Shown: positions 55,502 to 62,823 of the stretch, piece by piece | Position numbering within the stretch: position 1 is the stretch's first letter | Layout: the number at the start of each line of letters is the position of its first letter | DNA from: Amycolatopsis tolypomycina | Lineage (GTDB): Bacteria > Actinomycetota > Actinomycetes > Mycobacteriales > Pseudonocardiaceae | Assembly (NCBI RefSeq): GCF_900105945.1 | Contig: NZ_FNSO01000004.1 | Location: 4,402,001-4,466,000, forward strand | Direction of reading: 5' to 3' | Length of the DNA stretch: 64,000 nucleotides | Notes under the pieces: generated by a model | The model's input: the letters and a program-made list of their open reading frames with translations, nothing else | Database searches by the model: none | Told to the model about the DNA's origin: nothing | Made by a program: the position numbers and the translations under genes

Positions 55502-57088
55502 ATGGACGAGCAGGCGATGCGGTATCCGAACCACCTCGGCCACCTGGTCGTCTCCGCACTGAAACGGCATCGGGACAAGCCGGTCATGGTGCTGGGCGAG
55601 ACCACGATGACCGGGGCCCGGACCGCCGAACAGGTCAGCCAGTACGCCCAGGCCTTCGAGGCGCTCGGGGCAGGCACCGGCGCGCCGGTCGCGCTGCTGT
55701 CGCTGAACCGGCCGGAAGTCCTGCTCATCATCGCCGCCGGTCAGCTGCAGGGTTCGCGGCGCACCGCGCTGCACCCGCTCGGGTCGCTCGACGACCACGC
55801 CTACATCCTCGCCGACGCCGGCATCACCACGCTGATCATCGACCCGGTGCCCGCCTTCGTCGACCGCGCGCTCGGCCTGCTGGACAAGGTCCCCGGCCTG
55901 ACCCAGGTGCTCACCATCGGCCCGGTGCCCGAACCGCTGGCCCACGTCGGCAAGGACCTGACCGCGGCCGCCGCGACGTTCGAGCCGCGGCCCCTGGAGC
56001 CCGCGGTGCTGCCGCCGGACCAGGTCGTCTCCATCACCTACACCGGCGGGACCACCGGCAAGCCCAAGGGCGTCATGGGCACCGCGCGGGCGATGACCAC
56101 GATGACGCAGATCCAGCTGGCCGAGTGGGAGTGGCCCGAGGCGCCGAAGTTCCTGATCTGCACCCCGCTTTCGCACGCCGGCGCGGCGTTCTTCGCCCCG
56201 ACGCTGCTCAAGGGCGGCTCCCTGATCGTGGTGCCGAAGTTCGACCCCGCCGAAACCCTGCGGATCATCGAAGAGCAGCGGATCACCGCGACCATGCTGG
56301 TGCCGACGATGCTCTACGCGCTGATGGACCACCCGGACTCGCGCACGCGCGACCTGTCCTCGCTGCAGACGGTGTACTACGGGGCAGCGTCGATCAACCC
56401 GGTGCGCCTGCGCGAGGCGATCGACCGCTTCGGCCCGATCTTCGCCCAGTACTACGGCCAGTCCGAAGCCCCGATGGCGATCAGCTACCTCGCCAAGGGC
56501 GACCACGACGACGCCCGGCTGGCCTCCTGCGGCCGTCCGTCGGCGTTCCTGCGCACGGCGCTGCTCGGCCCGGACGGCAAACCGGTCGCCCCCGGCGAAC
56601 CCGGCGAGATCTGCGTGGCCGGACCGCTGCTCGCCGGCGGCTACTGGAACCTGCCGGAGATCACCGCCGAGACCTTCCGCGACGGCTGGCTGCACACCGG
56701 CGACGTCGCCCGCGAGGACGAGGACGGCTTCTGGTTCATCGTCGACCGGGTCAAGGACATGATCGTCACCGGCGGGTTCAACGTCTTCCCCCGCGAGGTC
56801 GAGGACGTCGTGGCCGAGCACCCCGCGGTCGCGCAGGTCGGCGTGATCGGCACCCCGGACGACAAGTGGGGCGAGGCGGTCACGGCGGTCGTGGTCCTGC
56901 GCACGGACGCGGACACCGATCTCGACCAGCTCACGGCCGAGATCCAGGCGGCGGTCCGGGAACGCAAGGGCCCGGTGCACGTGCCCAAGCAGGTGATCGT
57001 CGCGGAGTCGCTGCCGATGACCGGGCTGGGCAAGCCGGACAAGAAGGCCCTGCGCGCCCAGTACGAGCGGCACGGCGCCACCGTGTAG
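55502..57088 (+). CDS. Acyl-CoA synthetase (class I adenylate-forming)
   Basis: This 528-residue ligase has motifs TYTGGTTGKPKGVMG (A3), YYGAASINPVRL, QYYGQSEAPMAIS (A5), LHTGDVAREDEDGFWFIVDRVKDMIVTGGFNVFPREVEDV (A7-A8) and catalytic Lys near MTGLGKPDKKAL (A10). ATG 55502 has GAAGGGA; GTG 55487 is less likely. Paralogous to the ligase at 19563 but with a separate neighbour set. Likely substrate an acyl or steroid-related acid. Confidence 0.93.
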   Translation: MDEQAMRYPNHLGHLVVSALKRHRDKPVMVLGETTMTGARTAEQVSQYAQAFEALGAGTGAPVALLSLNRPEVLLIIAAGQLQGSRRTALHPLGSLDDHAYILADAGITTLIIDPVPAFVDRALGLLDKVPGLTQVLTIGPVPEPLAHVGKDLTAAAATFEPRPLEPAVLPPDQVVSITYTGGTTGKPKGVMGTARAMTTMTQIQLAEWEWPEAPKFLICTPLSHAGAAFFAPTLLKGGSLIVVPKFDPAETLRIIEEQRITATMLVPTMLYALMDHPDSRTRDLSSLQTVYYGAASINPVRLREAIDRFGPIFAQYYGQSEAPMAISYLAKGDHDDARLASCGRPSAFLRTALLGPDGKPVAPGEPGEICVAGPLLAGGYWNLPEITAETFRDGWLHTGDVAREDEDGFWFIVDRVKDMIVTGGFNVFPREVEDVVAEHPAVAQVGVIGTPDDKWGEAVTAVVVLRTDADTDLDQLTAEIQAAVRERKGPVHVPKQVIVAESLPMTGLGKPDKKALRAQYERHGATV

Positions 57089-57110
57089 CCCGTTATACGC
57101 CCACCCTCCG

Positions 57111-57845
57111 CTGTCACGAATCGGCGGGACCGGGTTGATCGGCCGAAACCTGGTGACCTGGCTGGCCGGGCACGGGCACGACGCGGTGCCCGCGGCGCCG
57201 AGCACCGGCGTGAACACCCTGACCGGCGAGGGGCTGAAGGAGGTGCTGCAGGGCGCCGGCGTCGTGGTGGACGTGTCGAACTCGCCGTCGTTCGCCGACG
57301 ACGACGTCATGGCCTTCTTCCGGACCTCGACCGGCCACCTCGTCGACGCGGCGAAGGAGGCGGGCGCCGGGCACTACGTCGCGCTGTCGGTGGTGGGCAC
57401 CGACCGGCAGCCCGACGTCGGGTACTTCCGGGCGAAGCTCGCCCAGGAGGAGCTGATCGCCGGGTCGGGGCTGCCGTTCTCGATCGTGCGGGCGACGCAG
57501 TTCTTCGAGTTCGCCGCCGGGATCGCGGACACTTCCACCACCGACGGCGTCGTGCGGCTGCCCGGTTCGGGCGTGCAGCCGATGGCCGCCGCCGACGTGT
57601 CCGCCGCCGTGGGCCGGGTCGCGGTCGGCGACGCGGTCGGCGGTGTCACCGAGATCGCCGGGCCGGAGGTCTTCGGGCTCGACGAGTGGGTGCGCACCGT
57701 GCTGACCGCGCGTGCCGATCCGCGCCAGGTGGTCACCGACCCGCGGGCGCCGTACTTCGGCGCGGTGCCGGGGCCGGCGGACCTCCTGCCGGGGCCGGGC
57801 GCGCGGCTCGCGGAGACCACGCTGGCCGAGTGGCTCGGCCGGTAG
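57111..57845 (+). CDS. NmrA/SDR-type NAD(P)-binding protein, start uncertain
   Basis: This NmrA-like oxidoreductase (about 244 residues if from 57111) has Rossmann motif IGGTGLIGRNLV encoded from 57120, but TTG 57135, the first ordinary start in frame, would cut inside that motif. No ATG, GTG or TTG precedes it in frame; CTG 57111 is the only nearby candidate. The rest (VVDVSNSPSFADDDVM, LPFSIVRATQFFEFA) is normal. It may start at a rare CTG or be 5'-damaged. 80 nt before the SnoaL-like gene. Confidence 0.75.
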   Translation: MSRIGGTGLIGRNLVTWLAGHGHDAVPAAPSTGVNTLTGEGLKEVLQGAGVVVDVSNSPSFADDDVMAFFRTSTGHLVDAAKEAGAGHYVALSVVGTDRQPDVGYFRAKLAQEELIAGSGLPFSIVRATQFFEFAAGIADTSTTDGVVRLPGSGVQPMAAADVSAAVGRVAVGDAVGGVTEIAGPEVFGLDEWVRTVLTARADPRQVVTDPRAPYFGAVPGPADLLPGPGARLAETTLAEWLGR

Positions 57846-57896
57846 CCCGAGTCTCCAGCACGCCGTGACGGCCGCCGGGGTATGCTCACTCGGCAT

Positions 57897-57915
57897 AGTC
57901 AAAAAGTTGAGTAAG
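57897..57915. promoter_or_regulatory. PadR operator, copy 1
   Basis: AGTCAAAAAGTTGAGTAAG overlaps the likely transcription start, 11 nt before the SnoaL-type ATG. It is identical at 17 of 19 positions to copy 2 (58306-58324), and both contain the palindrome TCAA-n4-TTGA. Confidence 0.75.
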
Positions 57916-57925
57916 AGAGGTGGGC

Positions 57926-58315
57926 ATGGACAGCTTCCGCAAGGCCGTCGAGGCACGCGATCCCGAGGCCATGGCCGCGACGCTGGCGGAGAACGTCGTG
58001 TTCCGCAGCCCGGTCGCGTTCAAGCCGTACCCCGGCAAGCCGATCACCGCCGCGATCCTGCGCGGCGTGCTGCGCGTGTTCGAGGACTTCCGCTACGTGC
58101 GCGAGCTGAGCGGCGGCGAAGGCCGCGACCACGCGCTCGTCTTCCAGGCCCGGATCGGCGACGTGCGGGTCGAGGGGTGCGACTTCCTGCACCTCGACGA
58201 GGACGGCCTGATCGACGAGTTCACGGTGATGGTCCGGCCGCTGTCGGCGGCGCAGGCACTCGCCGAGGCGATGGCGGCGCAGTTCGACCGGATCCAGCGC
58301 GAAGCAGTCAACTAG
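57926..58315 (+). CDS. SnoaL/NTF2-like protein
   Basis: This 129-residue small protein (MDSFRKAVEARDPEAMAATLAENVVFRSPVAFKPYPGK) has the cone-shaped NTF2 fold: SnoaL-like, with a pocket rather than a known active site; RVEGCDFLHLDEDGLIDEFTVMVRPL is typical. ATG 57926 follows GAGAGG. Its stop is immediately followed by the PadR TTG. PadR operators lie before and after it, so it is the likely PadR target. Confidence 0.85.
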   Translation: MDSFRKAVEARDPEAMAATLAENVVFRSPVAFKPYPGKPITAAILRGVLRVFEDFRYVRELSGGEGRDHALVFQARIGDVRVEGCDFLHLDEDGLIDEFTVMVRPLSAAQALAEAMAAQFDRIQREAVN

Positions 58316-58324
58316 TTGAGTAAG
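58306..58324. promoter_or_regulatory. PadR operator, copy 2
   Basis: AGTCAACTAGTTGAGTAAG contains the perfect palindrome TCAACTAGTTGA and overlaps both the SnoaL-type stop (58313-58315) and the PadR TTG start (58316). Binding here could block translation or elongation into padR. Confidence 0.7.
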
Positions 58325-58882
58325 GCACTGCGCCACGCGCTGATGGCGGCGCTGCTCGAGGGCGAGGCGTCGGGCTACGACCTGGCGAAGGGGTTCGACG
58401 CCTCGGTGGCGAACTTCTGGGCGGCCACGCCGCAGCAGCTCTACCGGGAGCTCGACGGCATGGCGGCCGACGGCCTGGTGCAGGCCCGGCTGGTCCGCCA
58501 GGAGCGGCGCCCGGACAAGCGGCTGTTCTCGCTGACCGAGGCCGGGCAGCGGGAGCTGCACGCGTTCACCGCGCGGCCGCCCCGGCCGAGCGTGATCCGT
58601 GACGAGCTGCTGGTGCAGGTCCAGGCCGTGGACGCGGGCGACGAGCCGGCGGTCCGGCGGGCGCTGGCGGAGCGGATGACCCGGGCGGAGGCCAAGATCG
58701 CCCGGTACGAACGGCTTCGCGCGCGCCTGCTGGACGGCCGGTTCGAGGACGACTACCTCGCCGGGGCCGAGCGCATCGGCCCGTACCTCACGCTGATGCG
58801 GGGTCTGTCGTTCGAGCGGGAGAACCTGCGGTGGTGCGAGCAGTCGCTGAAGGTGCTCGACCGGCGGCGCGGGTCAGCTTAG
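58316..58882 (+). CDS. PadR-family transcriptional regulator
   Basis: This 188-residue repressor has winged helix (LRHALMAALLEGEASGYDLAKGFDASVANFWAATPQQLYRELDGMAADGLVQARL) and a C-terminal helical domain. Start TTG 58316 directly follows the previous stop. The last 9 nt overlap the convergent response-regulator gene. An operator pair (57897-57915 and 58306-58324) surrounds its target. Confidence 0.92.
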   Translation: MSKALRHALMAALLEGEASGYDLAKGFDASVANFWAATPQQLYRELDGMAADGLVQARLVRQERRPDKRLFSLTEAGQRELHAFTARPPRPSVIRDELLVQVQAVDAGDEPAVRRALAERMTRAEAKIARYERLRARLLDGRFEDDYLAGAERIGPYLTLMRGLSFERENLRWCEQSLKVLDRRRGSA

Positions 58883-59518
58883 GCCGGCGTCGTGCACCAG
58901 GATGGCCACCTGGGTCCGGTTCGCAGCCTCGACCTTCGCCATGATGTGTCCGATGTGGACCTTCACGGTGGATTCGCTGACCGCCAGGGCCCTGGCGATC
59001 TCCGCGTTGCTCAGCCCGCGTCCGATGTGGACGGCCACGTCGTGCTCGCGCGGGGTCAGCACCGACAGCTTCGCCTGCGCCCGCGCGGAGCCGCCGCCGG
59101 CGGCGAACTCGGCCAGCAGCCGCTTGGTGATCTTCGGCGACAGCATCGCCTCGCCGCGGGCCGCGACGCGCACCGCGTTGACCAGCTCGCGCGGCGGGGT
59201 GTCCTTCAGCAGGAAGCCGGCCGCGCCGTGGCGCAGCGCCGTGTGGACGTACTCGTCGACGTCGAAGGTCGTCAGCACGACCACCGCGGGGGCCGCCGGG
59301 TGGCCGGCGAGCCGCTTGACCACCTCGAGGCCACCGACCTTGGGCATCTGGACGTCGGTGAGCACGACGTCCGGCCGGTGGCGGTCGGTCAGCTCGACCG
59401 CCCGCGTGCCGTCGGTGTCCTCGGCGACCACCTCGACGTCGCCCGCCGACTCCAGGATCATCCGGATGCCGCTGCGGACGAGCTCCTCGTCCTCCAGCAG
59501 CACGACCTTGACCGTCAC
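58874..59518 (-). CDS. NarL/LuxR-type response regulator
   Basis: This 214-residue regulator has receiver domain with phospho-acceptor Asp55 (VVLTDVQMPK), acidic pocket (LLEDEELV), Thr in VVVLTTFD and Lys in GFLLKDTPP. A C-terminal LuxR HTH (LTPREHDVAVHIGRGLSNAEIARALAVSESTVKVHI) completes it. GTG start shares GTGA with the kinase stop. Last gene of the ABC/kinase operon. Confidence 0.95.
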   Translation of the reverse strand: MTVKVVLLEDEELVRSGIRMILESAGDVEVVAEDTDGTRAVELTDRHRPDVVLTDVQMPKVGGLEVVKRLAGHPAAPAVVVLTTFDVDEYVHTALRHGAAGFLLKDTPPRELVNAVRVAARGEAMLSPKITKRLLAEFAAGGGSARAQAKLSVLTPREHDVAVHIGRGLSNAEIARALAVSESTVKVHIGHIMAKVEAANRTQVAILVHDAGLS

Positions 59519-60663
59519 TGTTCCGCTCCCACCGGGAACCGCGCCAGCACCCGGAACCGGCCGTCGCCGGTCGGCCCGGTCCGCAGGTCACCGCCTGCCA
59601 GCTCGACTCGTTCGCGCATCCCGACCAGACCGTAGCCCGACCCCGGGACGGTGCTGCCGTGCGGGGTCAGCCGGTTGGTCACCTCGACCGCCAGCCGGTC
59701 ACCGGTGACCTCCAGCCGGACGTCGACGGCGGCGTGCGGGGCGTGTTTCCCCGCGTTGGTCAGGGATTCCTGCACCACCCGGTAGACGGCCCGGCCGACC
59801 TGGCCCGCCACCGCGGGCAGCGGGTCCGGCAGGCTCAGCTCGACCCGCGCGCCGGTCGCGGCGACGCCGTCGACGAGGTCTTCCAGCGACGCGAGGACAC
59901 CCGGGCCGGTGTCTTCGGCTTCGCCGGCCGGGGCGTCGCGCAGCACCCGCAGGATCCCGCGCAGCTCGTCGAGCGCGAGCGCGCTGGTGGCCCGGATCGT
60001 CTCGGCGGCCTGCCCGGTCGCTTCGTCCGGCGCCCGCAGCGACAGGGCCCCGGCCTGCAGCGCGACGGCGGTGACCCGGTGGGCGACGACGTCGTGCATT
60101 TCGCGGGCGATCCGCCGCCGCTCGGCGAAGACGGCCCGGTCGGCCAGCAGCGTCCGGGTGCGCTCGGCTTCGTCCGCACGTTCGCGCAGCACGCCGAGCA
60201 GGACGGCCCGCTGGTGCATCCACAGGCCGGCCAGCACCGGGCCGAGCACGAAGGTGCCGAGCACGACCACGACGAGGGTGAAGCTGCCGGGGTTCTGCAG
60301 CACGGGCACCACGTTCCCGGCGATCCCGGCGACGACGACGGCGACCCCGGTCAGGACGCTGACCCCGTGCCGCGCGGCGACGGAGTACTGGGCGACCACC
60401 AGCGGCAGCAGCGTCACCCCGGCGGGCATGCAGGCGACGGCGGCGAGCAGCACGACGAACGGCCACCGCCGCCGCGCGAGCAGCGCGACCCCGGAGAATA
60501 CGACGGCGGGCACGTAGAGCGCGGGGTGCGGGTCGCGCGGATCGCCGCCGGTCAGGGACACGACGATCACGGCCACGGCGACCGCGACGTCGAGCGCCAG
60601 CAGGACGGGACGCCCGTCCCACCAGCCCAGCCATCGCTTCACCGTGCTCAGGTTAGGCCGCAT
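59515..60663 (-). CDS. DesK/NarX-type sensor histidine kinase
   Basis: This 382-residue kinase has about five N-terminal helices, HisKA_3 H-box ERRRIAREMHDVVAHRVTAVALQ with phospho-His, and ATP domain (VYRVVQESLTNAGKHAP and GYGLVGMRERVELAGGDL). The N-terminus is 1 nt overlapped with the ABC permease stop (TGATG). With the RR at 58874 it likely senses membrane or compound stress that the ABC exporter handles. Confidence 0.94.
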   Translation of the reverse strand: MRPNLSTVKRWLGWWDGRPVLLALDVAVAVAVIVVSLTGGDPRDPHPALYVPAVVFSGVALLARRRWPFVVLLAAVACMPAGVTLLPLVVAQYSVAARHGVSVLTGVAVVVAGIAGNVVPVLQNPGSFTLVVVVLGTFVLGPVLAGLWMHQRAVLLGVLRERADEAERTRTLLADRAVFAERRRIAREMHDVVAHRVTAVALQAGALSLRAPDEATGQAAETIRATSALALDELRGILRVLRDAPAGEAEDTGPGVLASLEDLVDGVAATGARVELSLPDPLPAVAGQVGRAVYRVVQESLTNAGKHAPHAAVDVRLEVTGDRLAVEVTNRLTPHGSTVPGSGYGLVGMRERVELAGGDLRTGPTGDGRFRVLARFPVGAEQ

Positions 60664-61346
60664 CAGCCGTCCCGGCGGGCCAGGGTCCACCCCGTCGCCA
60701 CCAGTGCCGCGCCGGCCAGGCCCGCGAAGACCCCGATCCCGGGCGCGGCGAACAGGGCCGTGCCGGTGAACGGCAGCGCGGTCGCCGGCACGTGGGCGAG
60801 CAGGCCGAGGGTGACCTCGACGACGAACGCCCACACCGCGAACACCCCGATCGCGAGCCCGCTGTGCCGCAGCAGCCCGCCGAGCGCCACCCCGGCGACC
60901 CCGGAAAGGACGTTCAGCAGGAGCACCGCCCCGGCTGCCCTGCCCGCCGCCCCCTCGCCGGCGGGCAGGGCACCCCCGCCCGCGACCACCCCGGCCGCGG
61001 TCAGCACCACCATGGACACCCCACCGAGCAGCCCGAGCCCGCCGGTGACCACCGCCCGCGCCCCGACGATCCGCGACGGCGACCGCAGCACGAGCCGCGT
61101 GGTGGCCAGGGTGCCGTGCTGGTGGTCCGCCCCGAACGCGCCCACCCCGACCGCGGCGACGAGCAGCGCGCCGAGCTTCCCGGCCAGGCCGAACGCCGAG
61201 GTGAACGCGTCGACGCCACCGAGGTCACGCTTGAGCCCCCAGAACAGGCCGGACGCGAACTGCAGCACCCCGGCGACGGCCAGGAGCAGCCAGGTCGACC
61301 GCAGGGAGCGGGCCCGGGCCCATTCGTACGCCAGTGCGCGCTTCAC
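60663..61346 (-). CDS. ABC-2 type permease
   Basis: This 227-residue six-helix membrane subunit of an exporter begins MKRALAYEWARARSLRSTWLLLAVAG; TTRLVLRSPSRIVGARAV is a conserved cytoplasmic loop. GTG 61346 overlaps the ATPase stop. Works with the ATPase upstream. No homologous second permease is present, so a homodimer is likely. Confidence 0.9.
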   Translation of the reverse strand: MKRALAYEWARARSLRSTWLLLAVAGVLQFASGLFWGLKRDLGGVDAFTSAFGLAGKLGALLVAAVGVGAFGADHQHGTLATTRLVLRSPSRIVGARAVVTGGLGLLGGVSMVVLTAAGVVAGGGALPAGEGAAGRAAGAVLLLNVLSGVAGVALGGLLRHSGLAIGVFAVWAFVVEVTLGLLAHVPATALPFTGTALFAAPGIGVFAGLAGAALVATGWTLARRDG

Positions 61347-62437
61347 GGCAGCTCCTGTCGGGGCCGGTCGGGCGCGGCGCTCGGCGGGGTGGTGGTTGCC
61401 GCCTGGGGCGGGATCGGGGTCGCCGCGGTCGCAGACTCGGTCGGGGTCGCGGCCGGAGTCGCAGCCGCGGCCGGAGTCGCCGCGGCACCCGCGGTTGCAG
61501 CCACGGCCGGGGCCGCAGCGGCGGTCGCGGGCCCAGCCGCGGCCGGGGTCGCAGCAGCACTCGCAGCCGCGGTCGCTGCCAGGAACGCGTCCTCCAGGCC
61601 GCTCTGCCGGACGAACAGCTCGCGCACCTGCACTCCGGCGCGTCCGGCGACCGCGGCCACCCGCTCGGTGTCGGCCGTCTCCACCACCAGGTCCCTCGCC
61701 TCCTGCCGCACGCGCAGGCCGTCGCGGGCCAGAGCCACCAGCAGCGCTGCCGGGTGCTCCGTCCGTGCCACCACGTCCGCGCGGGCGTGCCGCCGGACGA
61801 ATTCGTCCAAGGGCCCGGCCGAGACGAGGCGGCCGCCGGCGATGACGATCAGGTCCTCGGCGAGCAGGGCCGTCTCGGCCAACAGGTGCGAGGATGCGAA
61901 CACCGTGCGCCCCTCCCCCGCCAACCGCTTGAGGAGGTCGCGGATCCAGCGGACCCCCTGCGGGTCGAGCCCGTTCGCCGGTTCGTCGAGGATCAGGTAC
62001 TCCGGGTCGCCGAGCAGCGCGGTGGCCAGGCCCAGCCGCTGCTTCATGCCCAGGCTGAGGCGCCCGGCAGGTTTCCGCGCCACCGATGTCAGCCCCGTCT
62101 CCGCCAGCACCTCGCGGACCCGCCGGGACGGCACCCCGCCGCCGGCGGCGACCATGTGCAGGTGCGCGGCCGCCGTCCGGGCCGGGTGGGCCGCCGCGGC
62201 GTCGGCCAGTACGCCGACCGTCCGAAGTGGACCTGGTACCTCGGCGTAGGTCCGCCCGCCGAAGGTCGTGCGGCCGCGGCCGCGGGTGAGGCCGAGCATC
62301 AGCCGGATGGTCGTCGACTTGCCGGCGCCGTTCGGGCCGAGGAACCCGGTCACGACGCCCGGGCGCACGGTGAACGACAGGTCGCCGACACCGGCACCGT
62401 CCCGGTAGGACTTGCCCAGCCCGTCGGCGACGATCAT
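61343..62437 (-). CDS. ABC transporter ATPase with long Ala/Pro/Thr tail
   Basis: This 364-residue ATPase has Walker A GPNGAGKST, Q-loop region, signature LSLGMKQRLG, Walker B YLILDEP and H-loop SSHLL. The nucleotide domain ends near residue 280. The last ~75 residues are an Ala-rich, Pro/Thr-containing low-complexity tail (AASAAATPAAAG type), not seen in usual homologues of ~300 residues. ATG 62437 overlaps the PLDc_N stop. Confidence 0.93.
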   Translation of the reverse strand: MIVADGLGKSYRDGAGVGDLSFTVRPGVVTGFLGPNGAGKSTTIRLMLGLTRGRGRTTFGGRTYAEVPGPLRTVGVLADAAAAHPARTAAAHLHMVAAGGGVPSRRVREVLAETGLTSVARKPAGRLSLGMKQRLGLATALLGDPEYLILDEPANGLDPQGVRWIRDLLKRLAGEGRTVFASSHLLAETALLAEDLIVIAGGRLVSAGPLDEFVRRHARADVVARTEHPAALLVALARDGLRVRQEARDLVVETADTERVAAVAGRAGVQVRELFVRQSGLEDAFLAATAAASAAATPAAAGPATAAAAPAVAATAGAAATPAAAATPAATPTESATAATPIPPQAATTTPPSAAPDRPRQELP

Positions 62438-62667
62438 CGCCGGACCGGGGCGACGGCGTCGCGGCGGCCCGCCACGAACCACAGCAGGCTGCCCAGGAAC
62501 GGCGCGCAGAAGGCGAAGATCACCCAGACGAGCTTCATCCCGCCGGTCAGCGGGGAACGCAGGATGCCGACGAGCGCGGCCAGGAACAGCACGGCGAAGG
62601 CCAGCACGACCGCGCCGGCCACGCCCATGAAGATCCACGCCTGCGTCGTCTCGGATGCCACGGACAT
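62434..62667 (-). CDS. PLDc_N-domain small membrane protein
   Basis: This 77-residue protein has two helices (IFMGVAGAVVLAFAVLFLAALVGIL, GMKLVWVIFAFCAPFLGSLLWFVAG) as in the phospholipase D N-terminal (PLDc_N) domain family. First gene of the operon feeding ATPase, permease, kinase and regulator. A shared function with the ABC module is inferred from the ATGA overlap. Confidence 0.85.
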   Translation of the reverse strand: MSVASETTQAWIFMGVAGAVVLAFAVLFLAALVGILRSPLTGGMKLVWVIFAFCAPFLGSLLWFVAGRRDAVAPVRR

Positions 62668-62783
62668 TCGTACTCCACTTCGGACTCGCATCGGGGTGAG
62701 TACGTCCACGATCGCCGGTCCGGCGGGCCCGCGCATCGGAAGATCGGACGTCACGGGATAGGCGGAAAGTATTAACCCGGCGG

Positions 62784-62800
62784 TTGTACGACTCTTGTAC
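62784..62800. promoter_or_regulatory. TTGTAC-n5-TTGTAC direct repeat
   Basis: TTGTAC at 62784-62789 and 62795-62800 (11-nt period) lie 24 nt before the start at 62824 and within the divergent gap to the PLDc_N gene. It matches the repeat upstream of paralogue A (47123-47139), which is reversed relative to its gene. Confidence 0.5.
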
Positions 62801-62823
62801 GCCCCCGTCCGACGATGGCTCCC

